A stretch of 64,000 nucleotides of DNA from Tritrichomonas musculus (lineage: Eukaryota; Parabasalia; Tritrichomonadida; Tritrichomonadidae). The DNA lies in NCBI GenBank assembly GCA_039105265.1, contig JAPFFF010000041.1, positions 744,001 through 808,000 on the forward strand, in the 5' to 3' direction. Position numbers and translations under genes: made by a program. Within the stretch, counting starts at the first letter, position 1, and the number at the start of each line of letters is the position of its first letter. The notes beneath the pieces are model-generated. The model was not told the origin of the DNA. It made no database searches and saw nothing but the letters and a program-made list of their open reading frames with translations. This document shows positions 1 to 10,135 of the stretch, in pieces.

Positions 1-1522
1 AACGGCGTTGTTGAGAACGACACTTACGAAAACATCGCAGTCAAGGCCATCGGAGTTGACTACAAAAAATCATCTGAAGAATTTGACAGAAAAGTTGTCG
101 AATCAATTGACCCTGAACAAGTGAAGCAGCTTGTTTTTATTGTCATTGATAAATCGGGTTCAATGAGATCCGGCTACAGTGATGATCTCAATCGATATCA
201 AGCTTCACAGAAGTTTTTCATTAAGTTCACAGAGGCCTGTTACAGATTCCACACAACTTCTCTTTATGGCTCAATTGTGTTCAACTCGAGCACTTAAGTT
301 AGAAACCGTTTATTTCAGAGAAAGAATGATTATTGAAAATGAAAGGCCTGGCGGTGGTACACGAATGTTCACAGCAATGAAAAAAGCAGCTGATATAATT
401 CTGCGTGCAAACCAAGGAAAAAAGTATCCAGACGCCGTCTTTAGGATCATTGTCATCTCCGACGGACAAGACGGATGTGGAATAGAAGAAACAAAAGATG
501 TTTCGAATTTCATTCTTCAAAATAAGTTCAGAATTGATGCAATCATTGTCTCAAACGACATAGCACGTGGGCTTGTCGCTATCTCTGAGCACACTGGAGG
601 AATTGCCACTTTTCCACGCAGTGTTGAAGAAGGTCTTGAAATGTTCAACAAAGAAGAGTTCTTCAATGTTGATCTCAGAGAGTTTGGTCCTATGCACGCA
701 CCAAACCTAACCACGAATGATTTTTAGAATCTTCCACATTAAGCTGTGGATGATCTTCACAGCGACATTAAAATTAAGCCTAAAATTTACGCAGATCCAA
801 AGAGGCTCGTGACAAGTCCACAATATGCAATCTCTGAATACAACAAAGAGGTTATTAGTGGCTCTGTTCCTGAAACAGCACATCGAAGCCAAAAGCGAAT
901 CATCCAAGAACTCAGGAAAATAATTGCAGAGCCTGTTGAAGATGTTTGTGTCTATCCGTTGAAAGATCGAATTGATGTTTGGCGTGTTCTAATCCAAGTA
1001 TTTGAAGGCTCACTTTATGATAAGAAATGGTTCTATATGATCATCGAATTCGGTCCTGAATATCCAACGCATTATCCACTCTTTAGGTTCATCAAGCCTT
1101 CTTTTCATCCTAACATTACAGACCAAGGGCTCGTGTGCATTGACAGTCTTGATCAGAACTACAGAAGCGACATGTCATTTCGCGAACTAATTGGAAAAAT
1201 CAGGTTGCTTTTGTTTGAGCCAAATTTCAAGAGTCCTGTCGACTTGAAGCGAGAAAAACTGATTGTCAAACAAAGGAACGAAAGCAATGGAAAAGACTCG
1301 CCTGAAGATTGGCTGAAAGAATGGAAGATTCAACCAAAAGATGGCAATCTTTTCCAAGGAGACTTATGTATTGCAACTGTTTCAGAACAATTTTTATGTC
1401 CAATAAATCGAAAAATAATGAAAGAACCTGTGAAAGCAACTTCTGGAGTTTATTATGAAAAAGTTGCTCTTGAAAAATATTTGAAAACTACTTCAAATCT
1501 TACTTTTAGTGTTTTTATTTAA
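1..1522 (+). pseudogene. vWA + ubiquitin-conjugating (E2) + U-box protein, decayed, 5' end outside window
   Basis: The window opens inside this gene. Frame 1 carries a von Willebrand A domain with the metal-binding motif DKSGSM (about 151-168) and runs to a stop near 297. The domain continues in frame 2 (ISDGQDG near 455-475), so there is a one-base frameshift near 290-300. TAG at 725-727 and TAA at 740-742 then interrupt frame 2. After them, 746-1522 encodes an E2 fold: HPNI, then a catalytic-cysteine segment GLVCIDSL (about 1127-1150), with the usual Pro-rich strand before it. A U-box start follows (FLCPINRKIMKEP, about 1390-1430) and ends early in low-complexity sequence, so the U-box is probably truncated. 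An E2 and an E3-type U-box on one chain, behind a vWA module, is unusual. The intact ancestor would have passed ubiquitin from E2 to substrate within one protein. Domain calls are by eye. Confidence 0.75.
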
Positions 1523-1897
1523 ATAGAAGAAATGAATGATTCTTTGCAAGGATCAGTTTATTATAATTTAATATTAGATTTTTTTCTCTTCATTCCAATT
1601 CTTTATGAAAAAATGAATATCTTCACTTTTCTATTGTATCATAGCAAATGAATGCGAATAAAAAAATTTAAAAACAAAATAAACATCAAATTTCAAATGT
1701 TATTTGAAAAATATAGCATTGAGTTATGTTATTCAATCATGATATCTAATTACCTTTTTATAAAAAGCAAAACAATTTTTTTTCTGTTTTCTGTATGCTG
1801 CCTTCTTTTTGTATTCTGTTTTAAATCAAAGCCGGCTGTAAGAGTAAAAATATTGATGTTAACTGTCAAACAAGGGACAAGGAGGTAAAACGACATT

Positions 1898-2108
1898 TTA
1901 ATAGGACATATAATAACCATCTTTCCATGGTATCGGATGAACATTATCGTTTTTGAAGCAATTGGATAGCCATTTGTCTTTAGTTTTTACTGAACATTCA
2001 TTATGACCTGTTGAGTTATTCAATGAAGCCAAAGCCATACGGCTATCAATTGACTTCGAAAAACTCAGAATGTTGGTCTGTCCAAGGTGGTGTTGATCTT
2101 TTATCCTA
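1898..2108 (-). pseudogene. orphan coding-like fragment, about 70 codons, no start
   Basis: Read on the minus strand, this stretch is open for about 70 codons with ordinary amino-acid composition (contains DKWLSNCF and ends PIPWKDGYYMSY) and closes at TAA (1898-1900). The surrounding DNA is too AT-rich to stay open like this by chance. There is no ATG, and the sequence upstream closes the frame, so I read it as the 3' remnant of a gene. I do not recognise the family. It is too short to exclude a chance frame. Confidence 0.35.
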
Positions 2109-2268
2109 AATAAAATGTGAAGTGATTAAATTCCGTTAAAAAATAATAACGGATTTTGGATTTTTACCCGGAAAAAATTGAATGATGTATCAACTTTTTC
2201 AAAAGTTCTGATTTTTTTTGAAAAATATATATAAATAAATAATCCCTTATGGTTGATATTTTGAAATT

Positions 2269-2427
2269 ATGATGGCTGATTCAAGTTTAGATCAGCATGA
2301 TAGTTTAGTTTTATTTAGGAGAATTGAAATAATAGCAGTGATAGTCGTTGATGAAAAGCATATTGAATGCTTTGTCTATCTTGTTGATTTGGCTGATAAT
2401 AAAAATCCTGATGTATATCATTATTAA
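2269..2427 (+). CDS. short ORF, 52 aa, unknown
   Basis: ATG to TAA, 52 residues, with an acidic N-terminus (MMADSSLDQHD) and a hydrophobic middle (IEIIAVIVV) that could be a strand or a very short membrane segment. No family is recognised. It may be a gene fragment rather than a working gene. Confidence 0.25.
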   Translation: MMADSSLDQHDSLVLFRRIEIIAVIVVDEKHIECFVYLVDLADNKNPDVYHY

Positions 2428-2639
2428 ATAAAAGTTTCATCATTTGACTAACAAAATTACCGATTTATTTAACTTTTTTTTTCAATTCCTAAACAACGAG
2501 AATAAGATTTTGCAATTTCTTCTTGAAGTATTATAATTTTTGTAAATTAATGAATGAAGGACATCAAATATTAAATTTGAAACATTAATTAGTTGAACTG
2601 GTTTAATTATTTAAATTCCTCCAGAGAATTTTTGAATGA

Positions 2640-2669
2640 AAAATAATCGTCTTTGAGGACGATTATTTT
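2640..2669. repeat. perfect hairpin, 12-bp stem, 6-nt loop
   Basis: AAAATAATCGTC (2640-2651) pairs perfectly with GACGATTATTTT (2658-2669) around TTTGAG. It lies in non-coding DNA about 620 bp upstream of the ankyrin gene. Function unknown. Confidence 0.7.
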
Positions 2670-2879
2670 GTACACAAAAAGTTTTATTCCAAAGATTTTT
2701 CAAATTTCAATAAGCTCATATAAAAAGTTTGATGATTTATATTTAAAATTTTTTATTTAATTTTTTCCATTTATATTTAAAAATTTATCGGTATTGTTAA
2801 ATAATAAATCATCTTAAACGGTTATCCTGTAATTAATTTTTTTATCAGTAATTTTTTTTGCATACATTGAAAAAAAGAT

Positions 2880-2992
2880 AATTCTCGCAAGGTCACTTTT
2901 TGAATACTTTGAAAACATAACTTTTTATGTTAAAATAATGTTACTTATACAACTTTTTAATAAAAAATATTCAAAAAGTGTCCGCGAGAATT
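2880..2992. repeat. 113-bp inverted-repeat unit, MITE-like
   Basis: The left arm 2880-2906 and right arm 2968-2992 are imperfect reverse complements. They share AATTCTCGC at the tips and CACTTTTTGAATA inside, with about 60 bp of A+T between. The layout (about 25-bp arms, short AT core) resembles a tiny MITE, but I see no clear target duplication. Confidence 0.5.
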
Positions 2993-3003
2993 ACAAATTT
3001 TTC

Positions 3004-3036
3004 TTCACTTTTTGAGCTGAAGGCTCAAAAAGTGAA
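3004..3036. repeat. perfect hairpin, 14-bp stem, 5-nt loop
   Basis: TTCACTTTTTGAGC (3004-3017) pairs with GCTCAAAAAGTGAA (3023-3036) around TGAAG. The core CACTTTTTGA is the same as in the neighbouring 2880-2992 arms, so the two structures may share an origin. It lies 254 bp upstream of the ankyrin gene start. Confidence 0.75.
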
Positions 3037-3289
3037 TTGCAAAATTTGTTAATTTTCCAATTTTTATTACTTTTTGTGATGATGTGACAAAATTTAATAT
3101 AAAAATACATTTTTGGTAAAATTATATTCGTTATTAATTAAAATAAATAAAAATTCATTAATATATTATAATTTATGTTATATATTGATTATTTGATATC
3201 AAAAATGTAATAATTTTATCAATATAAAGTTAATTTTTTGGGAAAATTTTTAATTTATTTGAAAAATTTTAAAAATCATTTCAAATTTA

Positions 3290-6200
3290 ATGAATGCGTT
3301 TTACAATCATACAAGCAATAAAATCAGTTTTATACGAAGTTCTGGTATAATGAAACCTATAGATTCATCTGGCAATGGGAAAGGATCAAAAGTTTATACT
3401 TTTAAACAACCTACAGATAATTATTCTAATAATCGCCCAGGTAATTTATCTGGAAACGATCCATTTAATTCTTCGGATAAATCTCAATCAATTTCCCTAT
3501 TTAATTATCAATATATATATGATGTTTTTGATTTTATGCCTAAGCAATTTACCATATCCACCAATACCGGGTCAAGTCAATTCAATATTCTGTTTTTAAA
3601 GAATACCAGTTCAGTTATATCTCAATTTCTTACAAATTTTCCAGATAAAACCGAATATCATCTTGATATTGAAGATAATCAGAATATTCTTGGAAAATAC
3701 GAAAAAATGTATCAAGGTGAATTTGTATTGTTTGACGAAGAAGAACTTCTTATATCACACAAAATAACCAAATTGCTAAATCTTGTTGATTGTCCCAATT
3801 TTCTAAAACCAGAAGGATTAAAAAGGCAAGAAACAAACGTCGGTTATGGCCCTAATAATCATGTTTTAGGAGTTGAAATCAATTTAAATTCCTATCTCCA
3901 ATCAAATGACTCTCGAACATTCACAATAAGAACCAACAAAAAAGAATACAAATGTAGCGTTTTTGGTGTTTATTCGTCTGCTGTTTTACATCAACTTTTG
4001 CTTGAAGATCCGAACAAGGATTTGTATTTTTACGACTATGAAGATGAATTTGATAGATTTCAGCCAATTTGTGATCTATTCAATTTTGAAAAGGTTATTT
4101 TGACAAGAGATAACATGGAATCAATAAGAGACATAGCAGAAGATCTTCAAATTGACATCATTTTAAATGATGTCGAGAATTTTATTAACGCTTCAGAAAA
4201 AGTTTCCAAAAAACTTGATGAATACCAAGAGATTGTCGATTCAGTCGAGGATCTTTTTAATTTATTGTATAGCATTAAAGAAAAAGGTATTGAAGTAGTA
4301 AAAAATAGCATTATCGATTCAAAATGGTCTCAAACAGACGACAACATTAAAGAATTGGCTGCTTGCATCATTCAAGTTGCCAAAACCGATTTTCTTCTTC
4401 ATCAATACATAATTGAGTTATTGATTCAACTTGATAAAGAAGAGAAGATGAAAATATTGATGAAAGTCATTATTAATCAAATGTTAATATTTGCTTTTCC
4501 AAAGCCAAATGATTTCAAAGTGAATATAATGAACGCAATGTATGCATTTTTGTATGCCTTGTATAAGAGGAAATTTATTTCGGAAGAAGATTTGACTGAA
4601 GAACTAAAAAAGCTGTCAGATGATAAAATAAATAATAATTTAATATTATGGCTTCTTCCTGAACTTACAGAAAACAATAATAATAATAATAATAATAATA
4701 ATTCTTCCTCTGATTCTAAGGAAATTGTAAATAGAAATGAATCTCGTCAAGCAGTTTTTACAGATAGATTTATCTGTAAAAAGGCTAAAAATATTGATGA
4801 ATATAAGAAAATGAGAGATAGAGGTGAACCAGAAGATAAATTAACAATAGCTTTACGTAATGATGATGTTGATACTGTTCAAGAAATTCTTTCGAAATCA
4901 GCTGTAAAAAGTTTGCAATACGAATTTGTTCCATTTAATATTTTTGAAGATTACATTGTAAATGGAAGCACAAATTACTTGAACTATGCAGCTGCTTATG
5001 GCTCAATTAAGTGCTTCAAATATTTGTTTTTAAATCATATCAAGCCTGATTACTCTACATTTGCGCATGCAGTCTATGGTGGCAATATAGAAATCATTAA
5101 AATCGTTGAACAATATGAAAAAGAAAATGATTTAAATTATAATAAAAATCCTCAGAAAAATGGCCAACCTGAAAAAAACAAATTTAATGATCCATATGAA
5201 GTAATTATTCCAGCAATCATGAAGCATCGAAATGATATTTTTGATTGGATTTTTGAGCACAGATTCATGAATGAAAATCCAAACAGTGAAAACTTTAAAA
5301 CTTTAATCTATGCTTCAATTGAATATGGAAATGCTCACTCTTTGATTGAATTGATTTATAAAGGATACGAACTTTCTGATCATCAATATATCGGAATTTT
5401 GGTTAAAACAGCATGTTGCAATGGATTTTGTTCCATTGCACAATTATTATTCTATTATATGAATAATGATATCTCCATTAAATTTAGTATTTATGATGAT
5501 TTATTTACAATTGCGTTCGATAATGTTTCAATATTTAAGCTATTTGTTAAGTTACTGACACCAAATAATCTTGAAATTACTCTTAGCATGGCAATTAGAT
5601 GGAATTACGATGCAATCATGAGATACTTTTTTGATACTGTTATAAATGAATACTTTTCTTTAACGCCATTATCAGCAATCAATATTTTGTTAGAATCTGT
5701 TGAAAAGAAAACAGATGATCAGTTTAATTTTATATTAGATAAAATTAAAGAAATCAATTCAAAATTTTTATCTAATAATTCTCAACTTAAAAGAGTTTTG
5801 GATAGAGCTTGTTCTTTGAAAAAAATTGAAATTGCTAAAACTATCATTGACATTATGGTTGAAAATGATCAAAAACATGATTTCACTGATTGTTTTATAG
5901 GAGCATCTGCTTCTCATGCAATTGATGTTTGCATTTATTTGGTTGAAAAGAAGTTAAACATTAATTTTGAATTGATTTCAAATTATTTTAGTGAACTCGG
6001 ATCATTGAATGTAGATGTTTTTGATACAATTGCTAAAAGTGTCACTCCAGAAGCGAAAATTAGATTATTTAGTTGTCTCGATAAAGCCATTTTATGTCAG
6101 AACAAAGAACTTATTTGTTATTTGTTAAAAGAAATTCAATTAGAAGATGATTCCTTATGCACTGCTGTTAAAACATGTAATTTAGAAATTGTTAATATTA

Positions 6201-9200
6201 TACTTGAATTTAACAGCCAGCCTTCTTATGTTAACCAAGAAAGAAAAGATGGAACAGCTCTTTTGATTGCCGTTCAATATGAAAATTTACCAATAGTTAA
6301 AAGACTTCTTTCAGTCCCGGGAATTGATCCAAACTTCTATGGAAATAAGGGCATTACTCCACTAATTGAAGCAATGACTAATTGCAACTTTGACATAACT
6401 GATGCAATCATTAACTTTTACGGAGATGATAAACAAAGTCTAAAATGGCAATTTGATATTGTTATCAAAGATTTCTTTGAGTTATTGAATGATACTAATT
6501 TACTGAATAAATCAAAGAAAAATAAAGATGAAATTATTCAAATTATAAGTCGTATTTTGGATACAAAATGTATCAACCCTAATTATATCGACCATACCAA
6601 TACTCTTTTGACTTACGCCTGTAGAAATAGCTACATTGAACTTGTTCAGAAACTTCTTGAATACGATGATATTGATGTTAATATTTGTGATCCAATCTCA
6701 GGTCAAACACCTTTGATAATTGCCATACAAAATGAATGTTTAGACATTATTAAACTTCTTTTGAATCATCCTAAGATTAATATAAACAAGAGAATTTCTA
6801 GTGAGCAAACAGCTCTCATAACTGCTACTCTATCCAATTCTAACGAAATCGTTGATTTGATCATAAAAAATGAAAAATTTGATCCAGTTGAAAGTCACCT
6901 TAATTATGCTTTCTATGTGTCAATTGGTCAAGTTTCTAAACAATTATATGAAATAGAGGGATTAGATGTTAATATTAACGCTACAAACTTGAAATCACAA
7001 ATGAAAATTATGCAATGGAACCTTAGTTTCCCATCAAAAGGATCATTGGGATTTGGTTCATCTAAATTTGGACACACGGGATTTGGTAATTATGGATTTG
7101 GTAACTCTGGAAATACTTTTGGATTTAACAATACTAAACCAACTATATATTTAGGAAAAAGTATAAAATATAATGGACTATCTCTTGATGATGGATCCAA
7201 GTCATTTAATACTCCATTAATAAATGCAGTTGACTCTTTTTGTCATGACAAAATTGATTTAATTATCAATCATCCTTCATTTGATAAGGATAAATCGCAG
7301 CTTAATTTTGCAATTGCACTTTCAGTTAAAAAAGGGGAAATAGTAGCATACAACAAATTATCCAAATTAAATGATGACTCACCTAATATAATTGATTCTG
7401 CTGGCAATAGTCTTCTTTCAGAAGCGATATTAAATTCATCGAAAGAAATCATTGATTCTATTCTCAATGATCCAAAATTTGATTCAAAGAAAAGTGATAT
7501 TTTAAATTGTTTTGTTCAATCTTACACAGTAATCAATGATTTATCATCTTATTATCATAATAACAATAATGGTGATAATGAAAACCAAGTAGATAAATCA
7601 CCAATTACAATTATGAATCAATTATGTGAGTATGATAAAAATCATCTTAATTTTATTGATTTTACAAAATTGCTTCCAAATGGGAAATCTTTCTTTACAG
7701 TCATTCAACGTAAATCTAGTTATGATAAAAAGATTTGTGATTTTCTTTTAGAACATGGATGTGATCCCAATGAACCAGATGAAGATGGAATATATCCACT
7801 TAGTAAAGCAATTTCGATTGATTCTATTGAATTTGTCAACGCTTTGATTGATTCAGGAAAAGTTGATTTAACAAAGAAGATTCCTTACAATAATATTGAT
7901 AGAGATCCATCTTTGAATCATCCAAATAGAAAAATACCAAAATATACAACTTATCTTCATTTGGCAGTAATGCATACTTCAATCTTGAGTGAACTTCTTT
8001 CCAATGATTTCTTTGATGTTAATATAACAGATGAATTAGGAGACACTCCTTTAATTCTTGCTTGCAGATTCAATAATAAAGAGGCTGTGAATATCATCTC
8101 CAGTAAACCTGATTTGGATTATCTTCATTGCAACAATGATGGAAAAGATGCCTTGAGAATCATTAATCCATTTCCTATTACAGAATTAAAAAATAAAAAT
8201 GAATATATCAGTTTATTAAATATTGTAATTGACAAAAAAAATGTAAATGAATATTATAAAAATAAATTTGGTTCTGGCAATTTGGTATCATATAGGTTTG
8301 GCGCTAATAAATTGCCTAATAATATACCTGGCAAAAGTCAATTCATTCATAATATTTCATTTAATCCTAACCTTGATGATGAATTCTTATTTGATACTGG
8401 TGACTTTGATCGTTTTGCATTTGGTGATGATGACTTTGGTGATTTTAAATTTGATGGATATTTTGGTGCTGGTATTTCTGATTATAACAAATTTTGTACT
8501 GGTCATTTAGATACTGGTAAATTAATCAACAAAACTGATGTACTTGCAAAATCATCTTTTGGTTCAAACACACAAACAATGTTAAATAATAATCCTTACG
8601 GCTTAAATATGGAGTTTAAAACTACAAATAATATATCATCTTTCATTTCCACTGTGAATAACAAAGAAACTATTCAAAACAAAGAAACTGTTCAAAACAA
8701 AGAAACTGTTCAAAACAAAGAAACTGCTCAAAACAAAGAAACTGTTCAAAACAAAGAAACTATTCAAAACAAAGAAACTATTCAAAACAAAGAAACTATT
8801 CAAAACAAAGAAACTGTTCAAAACAAAGAAACTATTCAAAACAAAGAAACTATTCAAAACAAAGAAACTATTCAAAACAAAGAAACTGTTCAAAACAAAG
8901 AAACTATTCAAAACAAAGAAACTGCTCAAAACAAAGAAACTGCTCAAAACAAAGAAACTGCTCAAAACAAAGAAACTGCTCAAAACAAAGAAACTGCTCA
9001 AAACAAAGAAACTATTCAAAACAAAGAAACTGTTCAAAACAAAGAAACTGTTCAAAACAAAGAAATTGTTCAAAACAAAGAAATTGTTCAAAACAAAGAA
9101 ACTGTTCAAAACAAAGAAACTGTTCAAAACAAAGAAATTGTTCAAAACAAAGAAATAGTTCAAAACTATCCTGATGAAGCAAATGATTTTACTAAGCAAA

Positions 9201-9865
9201 TTCCAACCAAAAATACACAGATTGGAGAATTTAAGTTTAAAGAGGTATTTTCAAAAGTTTCCGACTTCATTATTAATGATCAAAAGGAAGTTCCTACACA
9301 CAATTTTTCATTTGATTCGAATATGTTGAAAGAGAATAAAAAAGAATTATCTTCAAGTGAAGATACATATAGTTCTATTCTTCAAGACCCAAAGATTCAG
9401 AATAATGAAAAGCCAAGATTCAGAAAACATCAAAAAAGAATTCCAAAATCAAATCGAAGCTTCCAAAAGCAGGTTGAAGAAGTGATCACTGATGTTTTCA
9501 ATGATGTTGATGAAGATAAAGTCGAACAGTTGTCAAAATCTCTCTCAAAATTCACTGCACGAATGATTTCTCAAAAGGCAAGAAAGCTTACTCGATCTTA
9601 CATTGATGATGATGATGATGATGATGATGACGATTATTATGATTACGATGATTATAGTAATGATAATCGCCAGGGACAAGTTTCGTTTTATCCACAATTA
9701 TCACCTTTTGATCAAAATATAATGATGATGCAACAGCAACAACAGTGGTTCCAAATGATCCAGATGAATACTCAAAGGCAAGCTCAAATAAACATGCAAA
9801 TGATGTACCAAAATCAAATGAATCATGTCTTAAAGAAAAATACAAAGAAAAGAAATAAGAAATGA
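3290..9865 (+). CDS. giant ankyrin/DUF3447 protein (2191 aa) with FG-like patches and NKETxQ repeat tract
   Basis: One open frame from ATG. Residues about 73-190 and 195-310 look like two divergent BTB-like N-terminal modules of the sort that precede DUF3447 in trichomonads. A poly-Asn run sits at 462-471. A DUF3447-type block (NYAAAYGSIKCFKYLFLN) lies near 561-610. Clear ankyrin repeats (DGTALLIAVQYENLPIVKRLL; QTPLIIAIQNECLDIIKLLL) cover about 987-1200 and 1551-1625. A Gly-Phe-rich stretch (GFG motifs) falls at about 1245-1283 and a DFD/FG stretch at 1651-1740. Twenty-eight tandem hexapeptides NKET[V/I/A]Q occupy 1791-1958. The C-terminus has a run of 10 Asp (about 2106-2115) and Gln/Met-rich sequence. 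Ankyrin arrays bind partner proteins; the partner here is unknown. The leader has TCATTTCAAATTTA just before ATG, fitting a trichomonad TCA initiator. No signal peptide or membrane segment is evident. Confidence 0.88.
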   Translation: MNAFYNHTSNKISFIRSSGIMKPIDSSGNGKGSKVYTFKQPTDNYSNNRPGNLSGNDPFNSSDKSQSISLFNYQYIYDVFDFMPKQFTISTNTGSSQFNILFLKNTSSVISQFLTNFPDKTEYHLDIEDNQNILGKYEKMYQGEFVLFDEEELLISHKITKLLNLVDCPNFLKPEGLKRQETNVGYGPNNHVLGVEINLNSYLQSNDSRTFTIRTNKKEYKCSVFGVYSSAVLHQLLLEDPNKDLYFYDYEDEFDRFQPICDLFNFEKVILTRDNMESIRDIAEDLQIDIILNDVENFINASEKVSKKLDEYQEIVDSVEDLFNLLYSIKEKGIEVVKNSIIDSKWSQTDDNIKELAACIIQVAKTDFLLHQYIIELLIQLDKEEKMKILMKVIINQMLIFAFPKPNDFKVNIMNAMYAFLYALYKRKFISEEDLTEELKKLSDDKINNNLILWLLPELTENNNNNNNNNNSSSDSKEIVNRNESRQAVFTDRFICKKAKNIDEYKKMRDRGEPEDKLTIALRNDDVDTVQEILSKSAVKSLQYEFVPFNIFEDYIVNGSTNYLNYAAAYGSIKCFKYLFLNHIKPDYSTFAHAVYGGNIEIIKIVEQYEKENDLNYNKNPQKNGQPEKNKFNDPYEVIIPAIMKHRNDIFDWIFEHRFMNENPNSENFKTLIYASIEYGNAHSLIELIYKGYELSDHQYIGILVKTACCNGFCSIAQLLFYYMNNDISIKFSIYDDLFTIAFDNVSIFKLFVKLLTPNNLEITLSMAIRWNYDAIMRYFFDTVINEYFSLTPLSAINILLESVEKKTDDQFNFILDKIKEINSKFLSNNSQLKRVLDRACSLKKIEIAKTIIDIMVENDQKHDFTDCFIGASASHAIDVCIYLVEKKLNINFELISNYFSELGSLNVDVFDTIAKSVTPEAKIRLFSCLDKAILCQNKELICYLLKEIQLEDDSLCTAVKTCNLEIVNIILEFNSQPSYVNQERKDGTALLIAVQYENLPIVKRLLSVPGIDPNFYGNKGITPLIEAMTNCNFDITDAIINFYGDDKQSLKWQFDIVIKDFFELLNDTNLLNKSKKNKDEIIQIISRILDTKCINPNYIDHTNTLLTYACRNSYIELVQKLLEYDDIDVNICDPISGQTPLIIAIQNECLDIIKLLLNHPKININKRISSEQTALITATLSNSNEIVDLIIKNEKFDPVESHLNYAFYVSIGQVSKQLYEIEGLDVNINATNLKSQMKIMQWNLSFPSKGSLGFGSSKFGHTGFGNYGFGNSGNTFGFNNTKPTIYLGKSIKYNGLSLDDGSKSFNTPLINAVDSFCHDKIDLIINHPSFDKDKSQLNFAIALSVKKGEIVAYNKLSKLNDDSPNIIDSAGNSLLSEAILNSSKEIIDSILNDPKFDSKKSDILNCFVQSYTVINDLSSYYHNNNNGDNENQVDKSPITIMNQLCEYDKNHLNFIDFTKLLPNGKSFFTVIQRKSSYDKKICDFLLEHGCDPNEPDEDGIYPLSKAISIDSIEFVNALIDSGKVDLTKKIPYNNIDRDPSLNHPNRKIPKYTTYLHLAVMHTSILSELLSNDFFDVNITDELGDTPLILACRFNNKEAVNIISSKPDLDYLHCNNDGKDALRIINPFPITELKNKNEYISLLNIVIDKKNVNEYYKNKFGSGNLVSYRFGANKLPNNIPGKSQFIHNISFNPNLDDEFLFDTGDFDRFAFGDDDFGDFKFDGYFGAGISDYNKFCTGHLDTGKLINKTDVLAKSSFGSNTQTMLNNNPYGLNMEFKTTNNISSFISTVNNKETIQNKETVQNKETVQNKETAQNKETVQNKETIQNKETIQNKETIQNKETVQNKETIQNKETIQNKETIQNKETVQNKETIQNKETAQNKETAQNKETAQNKETAQNKETAQNKETIQNKETVQNKETVQNKEIVQNKEIVQNKETVQNKETVQNKEIVQNKEIVQNYPDEANDFTKQIPTKNTQIGEFKFKEVFSKVSDFIINDQKEVPTHNFSFDSNMLKENKKELSSSEDTYSSILQDPKIQNNEKPRFRKHQKRIPKSNRSFQKQVEEVITDVFNDVDEDKVEQLSKSLSKFTARMISQKARKLTRSYIDDDDDDDDDDYYDYDDYSNDNRQGQVSFYPQLSPFDQNIMMMQQQQQWFQMIQMNTQRQAQINMQMMYQNQMNHVLKKNTKKRNKK
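8660..9163 (+). repeat. 28 x 18-bp coding minisatellite (NKETxQ)
   Basis: An in-frame array of AACAAAGAAACTxTTCAA, 28 copies and 504 bp. Variation is almost confined to one codon (ATT/GTT/GCT giving I/V/A), plus four copies with ATT or ATA in place of ACT (E-I). Long runs of the same variant (five A copies in a row) point to local unit duplication. The reverse strand of the tract is also open, but only as a mirror of the repeat. Confidence 0.95.
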
Positions 9866-9908
9866 TTTTAATTATATCAATTGGCTTTATATAATATTGA
9901 TGTTTACG

Positions 9909-9932
9909 CACTTAATGATCGCACATTAAGTG
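9909..9932 (+). terminator. 3' stem-loop downstream of the ankyrin gene
   Basis: CACTTAATG (9909-9917) pairs perfectly with CATTAAGTG (9924-9932) across ATCGCA, 44 bp after the ankyrin stop. It may lie in the 3' UTR or just past it. A role in 3'-end formation is inference only. Confidence 0.4.
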
Positions 9933-10135
9933 TTAAATATTAAAATATAATAGCTAATTTAAATAAAAGAAAAATAGATTATTTTATTTATTTAATTTTA
10001 CTATGTATGAAAATAAAAAAGACTATGTGATTAAATTAGAAAACAAATTCTAATATAAAAATAATTGAACATAACAAAAAATAAGTTATTTTTCAATTCT
10101 TGAAATTACACAAAATTGTCTGGGATGATTTATTT

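Larger units (their letters stand above)
1523..3289. other. AT-rich intergenic spacer with coding-like scraps and three inverted repeats
   Basis: No gene-length frame is present. It holds a minus-strand coding-like scrap (1898-2108), a 52-codon plus-strand ORF (2269-2427) and inverted repeats at 2640-2669, 2880-2992 and 3004-3036, listed separately. The rest is low-complexity A+T. Confidence 0.7.

Noticed and set aside
1652-1888. 78-residue plus-strand ORF
   Set aside because: Composition follows the AT background (Phe, Lys, Ile, Leu); no recognisable motif.
8636-9199. 187-residue minus-strand frame of FFVLN repeats opposite the NKETxQ tract
   Set aside because: It is the mirror of an 18-bp repeat; any in-frame minisatellite leaves its reverse frame open.
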